A stretch of DNA of 64,000 bases from Vicingaceae bacterium (GTDB lineage: Bacteria; Bacteroidota; Bacteroidia; Flavobacteriales_E; Vicingaceae). The notes under the pieces are model-generated. The model ran no database searches. It was not told where the DNA came from and saw nothing but the letters and a program-made list of their open reading frames with translations. Of the stretch, positions 60,864 through 64,000 are shown piece after piece. Positions within the stretch are counted from its first letter, which is position 1; every line of letters begins with the position of its first letter. Position numbers and translations under genes: made by a program. The stretch covers positions 54,603-118,602 of the forward strand of contig JAGYIE010000004.1 of the NCBI GenBank assembly GCA_018402765.1, read 5' to 3'.

Positions 60864-63392
60864 CTATTGCATAATTAGTTTAGCTGCTTTGGTTTGTTTA
60901 GCTTCTGTTTTTACTTGTATGAAATACATTCCCTTAGAAAAAGTATTTAAATCGATTGTAGTTCTAGCAATACTTTCCCTATTTGTGAATACTAATTTTC
61001 CTGTTAGATTATATACTTCTATAATATAAGAAGTGCCCTCTTTAAACCAAGGTAAATCTATGGTTACACTGCCATTAGTGGGATTGGGAAATACTTCAAT
61101 TTCTAATCCTTCTTTTGACTTGAAGCTGCTTAAGTCATCAATTCCAACAAATCCATTGCCATAATAAATGCTTATTCCACCTGAAAGATTTCCAGCGACT
61201 ATGTCAGGTTTTCCGTCATTATTAATATCTGCAACGTCTATGTGACTTCTGCTTCCATTTGCATTATCTAGAATGTTATCCTGAGCTAATGTGAATTGAC
61301 CATACAAATTTGAGTCAATATCGGTATAAGCCATTATTTCTCCTTCTAATGAGCCTGTAAGCATCTGCCATTCATTTTGATACTCATAAAAAACTCCTTG
61401 ACTTTTTCCAGATTGTATTCTTGGGTAATTGTAACTAGGCACTGCAATTACTTTTCCAAGAGAATCATAACTTACGTCAATATAGCCTGATCCATCTTCA
61501 TTTATGGTGTCGCTATTAATGATATAACTCCTAAATGATAGGTAGTTCTCCATTTCATTAACATCGGTAAGAACAAGGAATCCTTTATTTGCCGCAATTT
61601 GAGTTTGAGTTATTTCATACCTTTTGTTAATGCTTAATCCTGAAAGATCCGGATTGCCATTGATGTAATATTTAAAGATGAAGTTACCTTCCCATCGTAT
61701 GGAGTCTATTTTTAAGTTGTAGATTGGATTATCATTCGTTCCTCTATTTTTGTAGAAATTTAAATTCGCCTGCTCTTCACCAACAATTAAATCTGTTTTT
61801 CCATCTCTATCTAAATCCACAAAGCTTGGGCTTGCTGAAACACCTACAGTTATTCCTTGAAAGAAAGGTTCTTTAAGTATATAGTTTGCCGTGTTACCTG
61901 CTCCTGCTGTATTTTCAAATAAATGAAGCCTGCCATTTGTGTCACCAATAATTAGATCGATATCTCCATCATTATCGATGTCTGAAAAGCTTGGTGCAAG
62001 ATCGTAAGTCGGACCTGAGCCTATCTGATCGAGTTTTAAAGTGTCTATTTCTAGAAAATTTCGATCAACTAATTCATATTTTGGCTTAGTTGAAGTGCCT
62101 ACATTTATTAAAAGTGCGAGTCGTCCACTTTGTCTCATCGTGTCAACTACATTGCGTTCGTTACCAACTAATATATCGATTAGTCCATCTGAATTGTAGT
62201 CAAAAAATGCAGGAAGTGCTTTAGAACCGAAATCCAAGACATCTTCAAGTAAAAAGTCATTCTGGATGAAAGTGAATGTTGGATTCCCTAATGTACCTGT
62301 ATTTTTAAAATATTTAATATGGTTGTTGTTCGAGGCTATAGCATCACTAGTTTCATTTACAGTTATGATTAAATCTTGTAAGCCATCATTGTCAAGATCT
62401 TGAAAAAATGAAGAGGGGAAAATTGTCAGTTCATTTTCTCCATTTAATGCAGGTGGATATATAGTGTCAACTGATGCTATTCTTGATGACGTTGAGCCCA
62501 CTGAGAAGTCAGCATTCATTAATCTCTTTAGATGATTTCCTGAAACATCACCAAGCAGTAAGTCCATACCATCTTTGTTGTCAAAGTCAAAAAGTCCAAT
62601 AGTGGATCCTGCGTGTTTATCCATATTTATAGGAGTATCTTCTCCATTTTCGATTGTTCCACTTTCAGGATCAATAATTGTAGAATTTCTCCACAAGCAA
62701 GAATCCATTGTTATTTCTGAGCTTATATTTCCTTCAAAGAATTCTCCCCAGCAAACGTTACGCAGTTTAAAGCGAAGACCACATAAACCATTAGAGTCAA
62801 GCGATATGTTTTTGTAATAGAAAATTTGAGTTGAGCCCATCGTTAATATATCGATATCACCATCACCATCGATATCTTTAATTCCATGCGTATCGAAAAA
62901 ATTTAAAGAAACTTCATTTTTCTCAAATGGGGGTTCTCTATATAATCTAGTGCCGTTATCAAATCTATTATTTCCAGGAGTTCCTAAATTGGTGTAAACA
63001 ATTGGAGAAGATCCTGAAAAACACGTTATGTAATCCATCATTCCATCGCAGTTGAAATCTGCAAAATGAACGTACTCATTTACAAAATTAAATATTGAAG
63101 TATATTGAGGAGCATAGGAGTATGAAGAAATACCGTTAGATCCAGTATTTACAAAAGGGCTTATTTTGTTGCCTGCTCGGTCAAAAACTACAAGATCTAT
63201 TTTGTTATCACCATTCAGGTCTATTTCTCCAAATTGGGGTGCATTAAAGCCTCCAGCCCACGGACTTTTTAATAGTTTATTATTCTCACTAACCTTTATG
63301 CTATCAATTTTTTTATAAGTATATTGAGCTTTACTTGAATGATTGGCTAAGACTATAAGTAAAAGCGCTATAATTTTTAATTGTGATTTCAT
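60864..63392 (-). CDS. FG-GAP/VCBS-repeat secreted protein with T9SS type A sorting domain
   Basis: Repeated DLDxDGxxDLIVG motifs; C-terminal LEIEVFPNPTNGSVTIDL...TFSKGMYFIQVKTEAKQTKAAKLIMQ. Confidence 0.9.
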   Translation of the reverse strand: MKSQLKIIALLLIVLANHSSKAQYTYKKIDSIKVSENNKLLKSPWAGGFNAPQFGEIDLNGDNKIDLVVFDRAGNKISPFVNTGSNGISSYSYAPQYTSIFNFVNEYVHFADFNCDGMMDYITCFSGSSPIVYTNLGTPGNNRFDNGTRLYREPPFEKNEVSLNFFDTHGIKDIDGDGDIDILTMGSTQIFYYKNISLDSNGLCGLRFKLRNVCWGEFFEGNISSEITMDSCLWRNSTIIDPESGTIENGEDTPINMDKHAGSTIGLFDFDNKDGMDLLLGDVSGNHLKRLMNADFSVGSTSSRIASVDTIYPPALNGENELTIFPSSFFQDLDNDGLQDLIITVNETSDAIASNNNHIKYFKNTGTLGNPTFTFIQNDFLLEDVLDFGSKALPAFFDYNSDGLIDILVGNERNVVDTMRQSGRLALLINVGTSTKPKYELVDRNFLEIDTLKLDQIGSGPTYDLAPSFSDIDNDGDIDLIIGDTNGRLHLFENTAGAGNTANYILKEPFFQGITVGVSASPSFVDLDRDGKTDLIVGEEQANLNFYKNRGTNDNPIYNLKIDSIRWEGNFIFKYYINGNPDLSGLSINKRYEITQTQIAANKGFLVLTDVNEMENYLSFRSYIINSDTINEDGSGYIDVSYDSLGKVIAVPSYNYPRIQSGKSQGVFYEYQNEWQMLTGSLEGEIMAYTDIDSNLYGQFTLAQDNILDNANGSRSHIDVADINNDGKPDIVAGNLSGGISIYYGNGFVGIDDLSSFKSKEGLEIEVFPNPTNGSVTIDLPWFKEGTSYIIEVYNLTGKLVFTNRESIARTTIDLNTFSKGMYFIQVKTEAKQTKAAKLIMQ

Positions 63393-63528
63393 TTAATAAT
63401 CAATTAGGTAATCATTTAGGCAGACGAATATAAGGATATTTAAGTTGCTTTTTATTACCACAATAATTTTAAAATAAATAATGTAGATATAAAAGTAACT
63501 CAGAATTGCTAATTACTAATTGAAATTC

Positions 63529-63536
63529 TATATTTG
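63529..63536 (+). promoter_or_regulatory. Candidate -7 element TATATTTG upstream of secD
   Basis: TAnnTTTG match, 33 bp before the ATG at 63570. Confidence 0.5.
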
Positions 63537-63569
63537 CACGCTTAAATTTGACGTACAAATACTAATAAA

Positions 63570-64000
63570 ATGCAGAATAAAGGATTAATTTGGACATTCA
63601 TTGTATTGCTATCACTAGCATGTCTTTATCAATTGTCATTTACTTGGGTAGCTGCCGGAGTAGAATCTGACGCAAAAGAGATAGCTAATGGTGATCCAAA
63701 AGTAGAAGAAAGATACCTTGACTCTATGTCTGCGGTTGAAGTATATCCTGTTTTTGGATTTACCTATGCTGAAGCAAAGAAGAATGAGTTAAACTTAGGG
63801 CTTGACTTAAAAGGTGGTATGAACGTTACTTTAGAAGTATCGGTAGAAGATGTTGTAAAGGCATTAGCTGATAATTCTAAAGATGAGGGGTTTGCATCAG
63901 TTATTGATCGTGCAAAGGAATTAAAAAGAGAAAGTGATGAAGATTACGTAACTCTTTTTGAGCGCGCTTGGAATGAGAAGTCTACTGATGTTCAGATGAC
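63570..64000 (+). CDS. secD: Protein translocase SecD / SecDF (partial, runs off window)
   Basis: MQNKGLIWTFIVLLSLACLYQLSFTWVAAGVESDAK...VYPVFGFTYAEAKKNELNLGLDLKGGMNVTLEVSVEDVVKALADNS. Confidence 0.9.
   Translation, partial: MQNKGLIWTFIVLLSLACLYQLSFTWVAAGVESDAKEIANGDPKVEERYLDSMSAVEVYPVFGFTYAEAKKNELNLGLDLKGGMNVTLEVSVEDVVKALADNSKDEGFASVIDRAKELKRESDEDYVTLFERAWNEKSTDVQM

Overview
64-kb window from an AT-rich Bacteroidota (Flavobacteriia-like) chromosome. Core genes recognised directly from protein sequence include yifB/comM, waaA, a PhoH-PIN ATPase, murB, an ftsE-like ABC ATPase, gyrB, mdh and the start of secD(F). There is a nucleotide-sugar/capsule precursor cluster at 39.6-47.7 kb. There are several T9SS substrates: a 1789-aa protein with a 153-bp tandem repeat, a VCBS-repeat protein, and a CHU_C protein directly downstream of an ECF sigma factor. 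No tRNA, rRNA, CRISPR array, integrase or transposase was recognised. The most unusual region is the accessory stretch at about 6.4-18.3 kb, directly downstream of the giant T9SS gene. It holds a GIY-YIG + PD-(D/E)XK nuclease-like pair, a DUF2779 (Cas4-like + DEDD-like) protein with an FCP1-like HAD phosphatase, several orphan secreted proteins, and an ORF with an in-frame TAG. These are interspersed with duplicated non-coding modules that carry eroded copies of a T9SS C-terminal tail (NTTRKIVLTN*, KIVLKN*) plus terminator, a 111-bp direct repeat, and a recurring TATGAAA...TTTCATA-like motif upstream of many of the genes. Other notable items are a probable 7(1) septoil-knot repeat protein at the end of an ArsR-DUF983-rhodanese-sterol desaturase operon with a near-perfect ArsR-type operator, a PepSY-like gene with an apparent 1-nt frameshift, and a large imperfect palindromic intergenic element. 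All family assignments are by eye; no database search was run.
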